Assembly: GCF_900291015.1 (NCBI RefSeq)
Contig: NZ_OLKL01000051.1
Location: forward strand, 286,469 to 350,468
Direction: 5' to 3'
Origin: Pseudomonas persica
GTDB taxonomy: Bacteria > Pseudomonadota > Gammaproteobacteria > Pseudomonadales > Pseudomonadaceae
Length of the DNA: 64,000 nt
In this document: positions 43,946 through 52,722 of the stretch, piece by piece
How positions within the stretch are numbered: the stretch's first letter is position 1
How the letters are laid out: the number at the start of each line of letters is the position of its first letter
Notes under the pieces: generated by a model
Seen by the model: only the letters and a program-made list of their open reading frames with translations
Databases searched by the model: none
Told to the model about the DNA's origin: nothing
Position numbers and translations under genes: made by a program

Positions 43946-44857
43946 TTGGAAGACCTCAACTCCCTCTACTACTTCACCCAGGTAGTCGAGCACGGCGGTT
44001 TCGCCCCGGCTGGCCGGGCACTGGACATGCCCAAGTCGAAGCTCAGCCGGCGCATCGCCGACCTCGAAGAGCGCCTGGGCGTGCGCCTGCTGCACCGCAC
44101 CAGCCGGCACTGCTCGCTCACCGAGATCGGCCAGGCCTATTACAACCGCTGCCTGGCCATGCGCGTGGAGGCCGAGGGTGCGGCGGAGATCATCGAGCGC
44201 AACCGCAGCGAACCGCGCGGGCTGGTGCGCATCAGTTGCCCGACCACCCTGCTCAATTCCTGGGTCGGGCCCATGTTGACCCGCTACATGCTCAAGTACC
44301 CGCAGGTGGAACTGTTCATCGAGAGCACCAACCGCCGCGTCGACCTGCTGCACGAGGGTTTCGACATTGCCCTGCGGGTGCGCTTTCCGCCGCTGGAAAA
44401 CACCGACATGGTGATGAAGGTGCTGAGCAACAGTACCCAGTGCCTGGTCGGCCAGCCGCAGTACCTGGAGCAGCTGCCCAAGGGCTTTGACCCACAGTTG
44501 CTGGGCACGCTGCCCAGCGTGCATTGGGGCAGTGCCCAGCGCGAATACCACTGGGAGTTGTTCCAGGGCGAAGACAGCAGCCGCAGCATCATCATCCCGC
44601 ACACGCCGCGCATGGTGACGGACGACCTGTTTGCCTTGCGCCACTTCGTGGTGGCCGGGGTGGGTATTGCACACCTGCCACGGGTAGCGGTGCGTGAGGA
44701 CCTGGCGGCGGGGCGGCTGGTGGAGTTGGTGCCGGACTGGCACCCGCGTTGTGGCATCGTGCATGCGATCTTCCCGTCGCGGCGGGGGTTGCTGCCGTCG
44801 GTGCGGGCGCTGATCGATCATCTGGCCGAAGAATTCGCCATCAGCGACATGGCTTGA
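43946..44857 (+). CDS. LysR-family transcriptional regulator
   Basis: A 303-aa LysR protein starting at a TTG (43946-43948) preceded by GGAG at the right spacing; no ATG fits. The HTH is NSLYYFTQVVEHGGFAPAGRALDMPKSKLSRRIADLEERLG and the effector domain starts GLVRISCPTTLLNSWVGPML. It belongs to the DsdC/PtxR-like subgroup whose N-terminus is EDLNSLYYF. It is divergent from ycaC-2, which it likely controls together with ycaC-3 through the shared promoter block. Confidence 0.9.
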   Translation: MEDLNSLYYFTQVVEHGGFAPAGRALDMPKSKLSRRIADLEERLGVRLLHRTSRHCSLTEIGQAYYNRCLAMRVEAEGAAEIIERNRSEPRGLVRISCPTTLLNSWVGPMLTRYMLKYPQVELFIESTNRRVDLLHEGFDIALRVRFPPLENTDMVMKVLSNSTQCLVGQPQYLEQLPKGFDPQLLGTLPSVHWGSAQREYHWELFQGEDSSRSIIIPHTPRMVTDDLFALRHFVVAGVGIAHLPRVAVREDLAAGRLVELVPDWHPRCGIVHAIFPSRRGLLPSVRALIDHLAEEFAISDMA

Positions 44858-44870
44858 GCCGGTTGCCGAC

Positions 44871-44979
44871 TGTGCCGGCCTCTTCGCGGGTAAACCCGCT
44901 CCCACAGGTACTGCACAAGCCTTGGGACTAGTGGTGACCCTGTGGGAGCGGGTTTACCCGCGAAGAGGCCGGCACAGGC
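44871..44979. repeat. REP pair (inverted), type A
   Basis: Perfectly typical arms (CTTCGCGGGTAAACCCGCTC and reverse), between the LysR and porin genes. Confidence 0.9.
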
Positions 44980-45060
44980 AAAACCAGCCAGAGCACACAC
45001 ATCCAAGCCCCCTTGCCTATCCTTCATCCACAATCCCGGATCATCCCCCCTGGAGCCCCC

Positions 45061-46323
45061 ATGATCCGCGCCACTCACGGACCAGGCCGCACCCTGCTCG
45101 CCACCCTCGCCCTGTACCCGGCGCTCAGCCAGGCTGACGAACCCGGCTGGTCGCTGCTCAGCCGCAACTACTTCCTGCACAGCGACTTCCGCTCGCCCTC
45201 CGGCAGTGGCCAGAACTATCGCCAGGAATGGGCCCAGGGCTTCATTGGCGAGATCCGCTCCGGCTTCACCGAGGGCACGCTCGGCGTCGGCATCGATGCC
45301 CATGGCTTTTTCGGCCTCAAGCTCGACGGCGGCCGCGGCCATGCCGGCACTGGTCTGCTGCCGCGCGACAGCGATGGCCGCTCCGAGCCCGACTACTCCA
45401 GCGCCGGCGCCGCATTAAAGCTGCGCCTGGGCAACACCCAACTACGCTACGGCGAAATGACCGTGGAAACCCCGGTGTTCGACACCAGCGACAAACGTCT
45501 GCACCCGGAGTACGCCAGCGGCTGGTTCCTGGACAACACCGACCTGCCCGACTGGCACCTGCAGGCCGGGCGCTTCACCGCCTTCAACAATCAGGACAAC
45601 AGCTCCACCCACGATGACTTCAACGGCTACGGCGCCAGCACCCGCAACCGTGCCATCAGCCTGGCCGGCGCCACCTTCGCACCCGCAGGCCCGTTCGGTG
45701 GTGCGCTGTACGCCGGGCAACTGCAGGACACCTGGCGCCAGGCCTACCTCAACCTGAACCTGGCCGAGGGCAACTGGCGCGTGGACGGCAACCTGTACAA
45801 GACCCGCGACACCGGCAATGCCAGTGCCGGGGCAATCGACACCCTCGCCTACAGCCTGCTGGCCAGGTACAGCTTCGGCGCCCAGGCACTGAGCCTGGCC
45901 TACCAGAAGGTCGAGGGCGCCACCCCGTTCGACTTCGTCGGCGGTGACTCCATCTACCTGGCCAACTCGATCAAGTACGCCGACTTCAACGGCCCCGGCG
46001 AGCGCTCGTGGCAACTGCGCTACGACCTCGACTTCGCCACCCTCGGCGCCCCCGGCCTGAGCCTGATGGGCCGCTACGTCAGCGGCCGAGGCATCGACGG
46101 CAGCCATGCACCGGTAGGCGGCGCCTATGTGGGCCAGTACGGCGATGGCGGCAAGCACTGGGAGCGCGACATCGACCTGAAATACGTGGTGCAGTCAGGT
46201 GCCGCCAAAGACCTGAGCCTGTCGTTTGCCCATGTCAGCCACCGCGCCAACCAGGCCCAGGCCGACGATGACATCGACCGGATCTACCTGATCATCGAAT
46301 ACCCACTCAAAGGCAGCTTCTGA
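45061..46323 (+). CDS. OprD-family outer-membrane porin
   Basis: A 420-aa porin. Signal peptide to about TLALYPALSQA, then the OprD hallmarks SLLSRNYFLHSDF, EWAQGFIGEIRSGFTEGTLGVGIDAHGFFGLKLD, TLAYSLLARYSFGAQALSLAYQKV and a final strand ending in PLKGSF, the C-terminal aromatic required for assembly. These channels take up specific small anions, amino acids or aromatic acids; the substrate is not apparent. The start at 45061 has GGAG upstream. Confidence 0.93.
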   Translation: MIRATHGPGRTLLATLALYPALSQADEPGWSLLSRNYFLHSDFRSPSGSGQNYRQEWAQGFIGEIRSGFTEGTLGVGIDAHGFFGLKLDGGRGHAGTGLLPRDSDGRSEPDYSSAGAALKLRLGNTQLRYGEMTVETPVFDTSDKRLHPEYASGWFLDNTDLPDWHLQAGRFTAFNNQDNSSTHDDFNGYGASTRNRAISLAGATFAPAGPFGGALYAGQLQDTWRQAYLNLNLAEGNWRVDGNLYKTRDTGNASAGAIDTLAYSLLARYSFGAQALSLAYQKVEGATPFDFVGGDSIYLANSIKYADFNGPGERSWQLRYDLDFATLGAPGLSLMGRYVSGRGIDGSHAPVGGAYVGQYGDGGKHWERDIDLKYVVQSGAAKDLSLSFAHVSHRANQAQADDDIDRIYLIIEYPLKGSF

Positions 46324-46560
46324 CATAAGCGATTCCCCTTCAGGCGCCTGGAGCCCGTTGCACGTGGCACTGATCCAGGAAGCCGGCTCGCTACCAATGT
46401 TCTTCCTCGCCCTGCCGGCCTGGGTGCGGGCACGGGCGTTGGCATTTGCGCCATCACCACCGGCTAACCCGGGGTGAGCTGAAGATCGAGGCGCGGGTGC
46501 GGATGCTGCAGACCGATGGAGTTGAGGTGAAGATTCGGCATCTGTTGGCTGGAAGTGAGC
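46324..46560 (+). pseudogene. Degraded remnant of an unidentified gene
   Basis: Two frames with coding character abut: frame 1 reads AWSPLHVALIQEAGSLPMFFLALPAW..., stops at ~46480, and frame 2 continues RGELKIEARVRMLQTDGVEVKIRHLL... to a TGA at ~46576. The continuity suggests a frameshifted C-terminus of a lost gene. I do not recognise the family. Confidence 0.3.
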
Positions 46561-46586
46561 ACAAGGCTCAACGTTGATACAAACCT

Positions 46587-46690
46587 CTCCGGCCTCTTCG
46601 CGGGTAAACCCGCTCCCACATGTACTGCACCGCACTCGGAACCTGCGCGCCCCCTGTGGAAGCGGGTTTACCCGCGAAGGGGCCAGCACT
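46587..46690. repeat. REP pair (inverted), type A
   Basis: Arms with core CTTCGCGGGTAAACCCGCTC; the right arm has GTGGAAGCGGG, one change. Confidence 0.88.
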
Positions 46691-46698
46691 GAAGGAAC

Positions 46699-46733
46699 AA
46701 AAAAGGGCGGCCAGTAACTGGCCCCCTTTTTCA
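46699..46733 (-). terminator. Rho-independent terminator of the amidohydrolase gene
   Basis: Stem GGGCGGCCAG/CTGGCCCCC (one mismatch) with loop TAA and A/T tracts on both sides, 13 bases after the stop. Confidence 0.82.
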
Positions 46734-46745
46734 CATCAGCTCAGC

Positions 46746-48719
46746 TTAGAAAGCAAAGCACGAACAACCCAACGCCCCCCAGAAGCCCTGGAAGTCATTC
46801 ACCGGCACATTCGAATGCCGTGCCTTCTCATGGCTGTGCGCATGCACCCCACAAGGGCCGACGCACTGGTGCGCCACCGCTGCCAGCGATGGTGTACCCA
46901 CGCGCCAGTGGCCCGGCACCTTGGTCACCGGCGACCACTCCGGCAGCACCGGCACTTGGGGCGGGCCGAGCTTGTCGAACTCCGCCGCACCATACACCAC
47001 CTTGCCATCGACCACGGTCAGCACCGACTCGATACCCTTGATCGCTTCTTCATCGACACTGAAGAAGTCCAGCGACAGCGCCGCCAGGTCGGCCAGCTGG
47101 CCCACCTTGATCTGGCCCTTCTTGCCCTGCTCGCTGGAGAACCAGGCGCTGCCCTGGGTAAACAGCTGCAGCGCGGTGTCGCGGCCAAGGCCTTCCGGGT
47201 ACAGCTCCATGCCACCGACGGTCTTGCCGCTGACCAGCCAGTACAGCGAGGTCCACGGGTTGTAGCTGGACACCCGGGTGGCGTCGGTACCGGCGCCCAC
47301 CGGTACGCCCATGTCGAGCATGCGCTTGATCGGCGGGGTCTGCTCGGCGGCCTTGGCGCCGTAGCGGTCAACGAAGTACTCACCCTGGAAGGCCATGCGG
47401 TCCTGGATGGCGATACCGCCGCCCAGCGCACGCACGCGCTCGATGTTCTGCGGGGTGATGGTTTCGGCGTGGTCGAAGAACCACGGCAGGCCATTGAACG
47501 GGATGTCACGGTTGACCTTCTCGAACACGTCGAGCATGCGCGTGATCGATTCGTTGTAGGTGGCGTGCAGACGGAACGGCCAGCGCTGCTCGACCAGGTG
47601 GCGCACCACCGGTTCCAGCTCTTGCTCCATGGTCTGCGGCAGGTCCGGGCGCGGTTCGAGGAAGTCCTCGAAGTCGGCGGCGGAGAACACCAGCATTTCG
47701 CCGGCGCCGTTGTGGCGCAGGAAGTCGGTGCCGCTGTGCAGCTTGACGCTGGAGGTCCACTTGCGGAAGTCGTCCAGCTCTTCCTTGGGCTTCTGGGTGA
47801 ACAGGTTGTAGGCAATGCGCACGGTCAGCTGGTTGTTGTCGGCCAGTTCCTGGATCACCTGATAGTCATCCGGGTAGTTCTGGTAGCCGCCGCCGGCATC
47901 GATGGCGCTGGTCAGGCCCAGGCGGTTGAGCTCGCGCATGAACTGGCGGGTGGAGTTGACCTGGTATTCCAGTGGCAATTTCGGCCCCTTGGCCAGGGTG
48001 GCGTAGAGGATCATCGCGTTGGGGCGCGCGATGAGCATGCCGGTCGGGTTGCCGAACTTGTCACGCTGAATCTCGCCGCCCGGCGGGTTGGGGGTTTCCT
48101 TGGTGTAGCCGACGGCCTTGAGCGCGGCGCGGTTGAGCAGTGCACGGTCGTACAGGTGCAGCAGGAATACCGGGGTGTCCGGCGCGGCCTGGTTGATTTC
48201 TTCCAGGGTGGGCATGCGCTTTTCGGCGAACTGGAACTCGTTCCAGCCACCGACCACGCGCACCCACTGCGGGGTGGGCGTACGCGCAGCCTGGTCCTTG
48301 AGCATGCGCAGGGCATCGGCCACCGAAGGCACGCCTTCCCAGCGCAGTTCCAGGTTGTAGTTCAGGCCACCACGAATCAGGTGCAGGTGCGAGTCGTTCA
48401 GGCCGGGGATGACCGTACGCTGCTTGAGGTCGATGATCTGCGTGGTGGCGCCCTTGTGGGCCATGGCCTCGGCGTCATTGCCCACGGCGATGAAACGGCC
48501 ATCCTTGATGGCGACGGCGGTCGCGGTGGGGTTATCACGATCAACGGTGTGCAGTTTGCCGTTGAACAGAATCAGATCGGCGGTCATGGAACCTCCTTGG
48601 GTGGATGCGTAAGCGGAACCGGTAAAGGGCAATGCGGACCAGAGCGCACCGGCGGCACCGAGCACGGTGCTGGTGGCGAGGAACTGGCGACGGGTCTTGT
48701 CGTTGCGGTCCTGGGACAT
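46746..48719 (-). CDS. YtcJ-like amidohydrolase with Tat signal
   Basis: A 657-aa metal-dependent hydrolase. The N-terminus MSQDRNDKTRRQFLATSTVLGAAGALW carries a twin-arginine motif (TRRQFL), so it is exported folded to the periplasm. Metal ligands of the HxH type are in IPGLNDSHLHLIRGG; further motifs are HATYNESITRML, FDHAETITPQNIERV and GAGTDATRVSSYNPWTSL. Substrates of YtcJ proteins are mostly unknown. The C-terminal ~45 residues (VAHQCVGPCGVHAHSHEKARH...GCSCFAF) are Cys/His-rich and look like an added metal-binding tail. The start at 48719 is fixed by the Tat signal. Confidence 0.9.
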   Translation of the reverse strand: MSQDRNDKTRRQFLATSTVLGAAGALWSALPFTGSAYASTQGGSMTADLILFNGKLHTVDRDNPTATAVAIKDGRFIAVGNDAEAMAHKGATTQIIDLKQRTVIPGLNDSHLHLIRGGLNYNLELRWEGVPSVADALRMLKDQAARTPTPQWVRVVGGWNEFQFAEKRMPTLEEINQAAPDTPVFLLHLYDRALLNRAALKAVGYTKETPNPPGGEIQRDKFGNPTGMLIARPNAMILYATLAKGPKLPLEYQVNSTRQFMRELNRLGLTSAIDAGGGYQNYPDDYQVIQELADNNQLTVRIAYNLFTQKPKEELDDFRKWTSSVKLHSGTDFLRHNGAGEMLVFSAADFEDFLEPRPDLPQTMEQELEPVVRHLVEQRWPFRLHATYNESITRMLDVFEKVNRDIPFNGLPWFFDHAETITPQNIERVRALGGGIAIQDRMAFQGEYFVDRYGAKAAEQTPPIKRMLDMGVPVGAGTDATRVSSYNPWTSLYWLVSGKTVGGMELYPEGLGRDTALQLFTQGSAWFSSEQGKKGQIKVGQLADLAALSLDFFSVDEEAIKGIESVLTVVDGKVVYGAAEFDKLGPPQVPVLPEWSPVTKVPGHWRVGTPSLAAVAHQCVGPCGVHAHSHEKARHSNVPVNDFQGFWGALGCSCFAF

Positions 48720-48852
48720 GGGGTTCTCCGTCTCTGGGTGCGGCGGCGGCAGGCGCAACTGCAGAGCATGCCGGTTGGTGTAGGGGCAAGGCTTGGATGG
48801 ATGTGCGGTGGGTGGTTGAAGGTTAGCCCTGTTCAGCATTTGTGCTGCCTGG

Positions 48853-48944
48853 GCTAGCCTCTTCGCGGGTGAACCCGCTCCCACAGGGACACCACAGGCC
48901 TGTAAGACTGTGGTATCCCTGTGGGAGCGGCTTTACCCGCGAAT
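48853..48944. repeat. REP pair (inverted), type A
   Basis: Arms with core CTTCGCGGGTGAACCCGCTC; the right arm has GCGGCTTTACCCGCGAA, a type A/C intermediate. Confidence 0.82.
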
Positions 48945-48955
48945 GCCTCCCACCA

Positions 48956-49774
48956 TTACTTCTGGAGGAACGCCAGCAAGTCCTCATTCAGCTGCTGTGC
49001 ATGAGTCACCGCAAACCCGTGCGGCGCCCCCGCATACACCTTCAGCTCAGCCCCGCGAATCAGCTCCGCCGCCTGCTTGCCGGTGCTCTCGAACGGCACG
49101 ATCTGGTCGTCGTCACCGTGGATCACCAGGGTCGGCACATCGATCTTGGCCATGTCCGGGCGGAAGTCGGTTTCAGAGAACGCCGTCACGCAATCCAGGG
49201 TGCCCTTGATCGACGCCATCAGCGCAATGTTCAAGGTCTGCGTCTGCACACCCTGGGACACCTGCTGCCCATGGTTGATGCCATAGAACGGCGCGGCAAA
49301 ATCGGCGATGAACTGCGCCCGGTCGGCACGCAGGCCGGCGCGGATGCCTTCGAACACCGACAGCTCGACACCCTCGGGGTTGTCGTCACGCTTGCCGAAC
49401 ACCGGCGTCACCGCGCCCAGCAGTACCAGCCCGGCCACCCGCTCGCTGCCGTGGCGGGCGATGTAGCGGCTGACGTCACCGCCCCCCATCGAGAAGCCCA
49501 CCAGGGTCACCTCGCGCAGGTCGAGGTGCTCGATCAGCTGGGCGATGTCATCGGCGAAGGTGTCGTAGTCGTAGCCGTTCCACGGCTGGCTCGAACGGCC
49601 GAAACCACGACGGTCGAAGGCGATGGCGCGGTAGCCGCGGCTGGCCAGGAACTCCATTTGCGAATCCCACATATCGGCATCCAGCGGCCAGCCATGGCTG
49701 AACAGCACCGGCTTGCCGCTGCCCCAGTCCTTGAAGTAGAGCGAAGTGCCATCGCGGGTAACGAACGTGCTCAT
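48956..49774 (-). CDS. Alpha/beta hydrolase, non-heme chloroperoxidase/arylesterase type
   Basis: A 272-aa hydrolase: MSTFVTRDGTSLYFKDWGSGKPVLFSHGWPLDADMWD oxyanion-hole region, nucleophile Ser in LVGFSMGGGDVSRY, Asp in VIHGDDDQIVPFE and His in GAPHGFAVTH. Family members are esterases that can also perhydrolyse or halogenate. It is the last of three leftward genes after ycaC-3 and a small membrane protein, gaps 39 and 114 bp, so likely one operon. Confidence 0.92.
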   Translation of the reverse strand: MSTFVTRDGTSLYFKDWGSGKPVLFSHGWPLDADMWDSQMEFLASRGYRAIAFDRRGFGRSSQPWNGYDYDTFADDIAQLIEHLDLREVTLVGFSMGGGDVSRYIARHGSERVAGLVLLGAVTPVFGKRDDNPEGVELSVFEGIRAGLRADRAQFIADFAAPFYGINHGQQVSQGVQTQTLNIALMASIKGTLDCVTAFSETDFRPDMAKIDVPTLVIHGDDDQIVPFESTGKQAAELIRGAELKVYAGAPHGFAVTHAQQLNEDLLAFLQK

Positions 49775-49813
49775 GTCGGTATCTCCTTGAAAATGTCGAG
49801 GTAAAGGCGTGGC

Positions 49814-50122
49814 TCAGCCGCGCAGCCAGTTGGCGCAGCGGCGGGTTACCCAAGGCATGATGTAGAACACCACGGGCAGGATGACGAACAGGTTGACGAT
49901 CAGGTTGCCGGTGATCACTCCGCCCAACTGCGGGAAGCGTGCAAACAGCGGCGCCAGCAGTTGTGGAATGATCATGGTCATCGGGCAGATCACCAGGTAG
50001 GTCAGCAGGGCCTGCTTCCAGCGCGGCGGTTGCGCCGGCGTGGTGCTCGTCGAATTAGCGATGACCTTGTGTTGCAGGCATACGGTCACCACGTCGCGGT
50101 TGTCTTGGAGTGCGGTATTCAT
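49814..50122 (-). CDS. Small two-span membrane protein
   Basis: A 102-aa protein; residues from ~35 on form two membrane helices (WKQALLTYLVICPMTMIIPQLLAPLF and GNLIVNLFVILPVVFYIMPWVTRRCANWL). The sequence resembles the membrane tail attached to some antibiotic-biosynthesis-monooxygenase (ABM) proteins, but the ABM domain is missing. The ATG at 50122 has AAGGAA upstream. Function unknown; middle gene of the ycaC-3 operon. Confidence 0.75.
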   Translation of the reverse strand: MNTALQDNRDVVTVCLQHKVIANSTSTTPAQPPRWKQALLTYLVICPMTMIIPQLLAPLFARFPQLGGVITGNLIVNLFVILPVVFYIMPWVTRRCANWLRG

Positions 50123-50236
50123 CGGCGTTCCTTGGGATGAGCTTGCCCGCATCCACTGTGCAACGGCGGACGGGCGCTGGATTGGACAGGTGTGCTGCCT
50201 TGGCGGGCACCGGCTGGCGGTGCCCGCGCATCTGGC

Positions 50237-50866
50237 TTACTTGTTGTCGTTGAAAGCGTTGTAGCTGGTGATCAGGTTGCGGTAGTCCGGGATGTGGTTG
50301 GAGCACAGCGCCGCCAGCCCTTCGATATCGTGGCGCCAGTCGCGGTGCAGCTCGCAGGCCACACCGAACCAGGTCATCAGTTGCGCGCCGGCCTGGCTCA
50401 TGCGGTCGTGGGCGGCGTCGCGGGTCATGGCGTTGAAGGTGCCGGAGGCATCGGCGACCACGAACACTTCGAACTCTTCTTCCAGGGCCGACAGCGCCGG
50501 GAAGGCTACGCACACTTCGGTCACCACGCCGGCGATGATCAGTTGCTTCTTGCCGGTGGCCTTCACTGCCTTGACGAAATCTTCGTTGTCCCAGGCGTTG
50601 ATCTGGCCTGGGCGGGCGATGTACGGGGCGTCCGGGAACAGGGCTTTTAGTTCCGGTACCAGCGGACCGTTGGGGCCTTGCTCGAAGCTGGTGGTGAGGA
50701 TGGTCGGCAGGTTGAAGAACTTGGCCAGGTCGGCCAGGGCCAGGACGTTGTTCTTGAACGCGTCCGGCTCGATGTCGCGGACCAGGGACAGCAGGCCAGC
50801 CTGATGGTCGACCAGCAGAACGGCGGCGTCGTCTTTGTTCAGGCGGTTGTATTTGAAGTTGCTCAT
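50237..50866 (-). CDS. YcaC-like isochorismatase-superfamily hydrolase, copy 3
   Basis: A 209-aa protein nearly identical by eye to copy 2 (differences such as MSNFKYNRL for MSKFTYNRL and VVADASGTFNAMT for VVTDASGTFNEMT). The active-site Asp20, Arg85 and Cys119 are kept. First gene of the operon with the membrane protein and the alpha/beta hydrolase. It shares its promoter block with copy 2. Confidence 0.9.
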   Translation of the reverse strand: MSNFKYNRLNKDDAAVLLVDHQAGLLSLVRDIEPDAFKNNVLALADLAKFFNLPTILTTSFEQGPNGPLVPELKALFPDAPYIARPGQINAWDNEDFVKAVKATGKKQLIIAGVVTEVCVAFPALSALEEEFEVFVVADASGTFNAMTRDAAHDRMSQAGAQLMTWFGVACELHRDWRHDIEGLAALCSNHIPDYRNLITSYNAFNDNK

Positions 50867-50904
50867 GGTCGTTGCTCCCAAGGGTTTTGATTTTCAGTAA
50901 GTGG

Positions 50905-51004
50905 GGGTGTTTCGCGTTGATGGGAGAAGATTAAAACCATGACCTTTTTGCCGGTAGATAGCGGTTTTTGGCTCTAGCGTTCTGTTTTATGAACGATAGT
51001 TTTG
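50905..51004. promoter_or_regulatory. ycaC promoter block, copy B (with CGTTC-N8-GAACG dyad)
   Basis: Second copy of the block before ycaC-2: GGGGGTGTTTCGCGTTGATGG, AGATTAAAA, GGTAGATAGC and the dyad CGTTCTGTTTTATGAACG at 50978-50995. No LysR gene is next to it. Confidence 0.6.
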
Positions 51005-51010
51005 TATGGG

Positions 51011-51120
51011 CTGCACTGACCCTTTCGCGGGTAAACCCGCTCCCACAGGGATGGACGCCGGGCTTGAGTCCTGTGCAGTACCTGTGGGAGCGGGTTTACC
51101 CGCGAAGAGGCCGGCACAGG
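51011..51120. repeat. REP pair (inverted), type A
   Basis: Typical arms (core TTCGCGGGTAAACCCGCTCC and reverse) directly before the channel gene. Confidence 0.9.
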
Positions 51121-51186
51121 CCCCATTGCCTGCCCCGCCAACCTGCTCTATTACTACCCACAGCCCTCCCCTCACCCGAGACCACC

Positions 51187-52614
51187 ATGCTGGCGTTCAT
51201 CCAGTCGTCCCCGTTGTTGCTCGCCACCACCCTGATCCTGCTCGACCTCGTGCTCTGGCAAGTCATCCCCATTCAGCGCCGGGCCTGGCGCATCGGCACC
51301 CGCCTGGTGATCTTCCTGCTGTTCAGCTCGGTGCTGGTGGCCGCTGGCATGAGCCCGCTGCAACCGCCACCCTGGCCCGATGATGTCTCGCGCAACCTGA
51401 TGGCCACGGTGCTGGCGATTGGCTGGTGGCTGTTCGGTGCGCGCACGGTGACGGTGGTGTTCGGCCTGTTGCTGGTGGCCCGCGGCAGCCATGGCGGGCG
51501 TTTGCTGCAGGATGTGCTGGGCGCGCTGATCTTCCTGGCTGCCGTGGTCGCTGCCGCAGGCTATGTATTGCAGCTGCCGGTGAAGGGCCTGCTGGCTACA
51601 TCGGGGGTGATGGCCATCGTCATCGGCCTGGCGCTGCAGAGCACACTGGCCGACGTGTTCAGTGGCATCGTGCTGAACACCACGCGGCCGTATCAGATCG
51701 GCGATGCCATCTCCATCGACGGCACCGAGGGCAAAGTGCTGGACATCGACTGGCGTGCCACCCGCCTGCTCACCAGCACCGGTAGCCTGGCGGTGATCCC
51801 CAACTCGGTAGCGGCCAAGGCCCGGCTGCTCAACCACAGCCGCCCGGCCGATGTGCACGGGGTGTCGATCAGCGTGGTGGTGCCGGCCAAGGTGCGGCCC
51901 AAGCGGGTGTTCGATGCACTGGAAAAGGCCTTGCAAGGCGTCAGTGCCATTCTTGCAACTCCAAAACCAAAGGTGACAGTGAAAGCCTCAACGCTGGAAT
52001 CTGTGGAGTACGAAGCCAGTGGCTTCGTGGCCGATGCCGGCGCCAAGGGCGACGCGCGCAACCAGCTGTTCGACCTGGCCCACCGCCACCTGGAGGCCAG
52101 CGGGGTGATGTGGAACGTCGACCTGGCCATGCCACCCCGCAGCCGCCAGCGCGAGGTGCTGGACGAGGTGCGGGTATTCCGCTCGCTGAGCAGCGAAGAG
52201 CGCGATGCGCTGAGCCAGCGCATGACGGCGGTGGAATACCTGGCGGACCAGGTGATCCTGGGCGTGGACGAGCATTCCGATCACCTGCTGGTGATTGGCA
52301 GCGGGGTGGTTTCGGCGTCGATCCGCGATGGCGACAAGCTGGTCGAGGCCGGGCGCATGGGGCCAGGCGAAGTGCTTGGGATCGAGGGGATCATCGACGA
52401 AGAGGACTCGCTGGCCGAGTTCCGCACGCTGACCGGTTGCGTGCTGTATCGGATCGACAAGGAACAGGTAAAAAGCTGCCTGGTGCAACGCGGCGAGGTG
52501 CAGACGGCGTTGAGCAAGCTGCAGCGGTTCCGGCGGCAGAACCGGGAGTCGTTGTTGCTGCAGAAGCCGGTTTCGATCAAGAAAGGCGGCTTCCTCAGCT
52601 GGTTGCACAAGTAA
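51187..52614 (+). CDS. Mechanosensitive channel (MscS type) with cyclic-nucleotide-binding domain
   Basis: A 475-aa membrane protein: four or five hydrophobic segments, then the MscS pore and vestibule (VKGLLATSGVMAIVIGLALQSTLADVFSGIVLNTTRPYQIGDAISID, GSLAVIPNSVAAKARLLNHSRP). From about residue 315 a cyclic-nucleotide-binding-like domain follows (VFRSLSSEERDALSQRMTAVEYLADQVILGVDEHSDHLLVIGSGVVSASI...GPGEVLGIEGIIDEEDSLAEFRTLTGC). Gating could therefore respond to membrane tension and a nucleotide; the ligand is not established. The start at 51187 fits. Confidence 0.93.
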   Translation: MLAFIQSSPLLLATTLILLDLVLWQVIPIQRRAWRIGTRLVIFLLFSSVLVAAGMSPLQPPPWPDDVSRNLMATVLAIGWWLFGARTVTVVFGLLLVARGSHGGRLLQDVLGALIFLAAVVAAAGYVLQLPVKGLLATSGVMAIVIGLALQSTLADVFSGIVLNTTRPYQIGDAISIDGTEGKVLDIDWRATRLLTSTGSLAVIPNSVAAKARLLNHSRPADVHGVSISVVVPAKVRPKRVFDALEKALQGVSAILATPKPKVTVKASTLESVEYEASGFVADAGAKGDARNQLFDLAHRHLEASGVMWNVDLAMPPRSRQREVLDEVRVFRSLSSEERDALSQRMTAVEYLADQVILGVDEHSDHLLVIGSGVVSASIRDGDKLVEAGRMGPGEVLGIEGIIDEEDSLAEFRTLTGCVLYRIDKEQVKSCLVQRGEVQTALSKLQRFRRQNRESLLLQKPVSIKKGGFLSWLHK

Positions 52615-52615
52615 G

Positions 52616-52721
52616 CCTGTGCTGGCCTCTTCGCGGGTAAACCCGCTCCCACAGAGACCGCGCAAATTCGGAACGCTGCGCCGTACCTGTGGGAGCGGGT
52701 TTACCCGCGAAGAGGCCTGTG
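52616..52721. repeat. REP pair (inverted), type A
   Basis: Typical arms between the convergent channel and amaA genes; the right arm abuts the amaA stop. Confidence 0.9.
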
Positions 52722-52722
52722 C

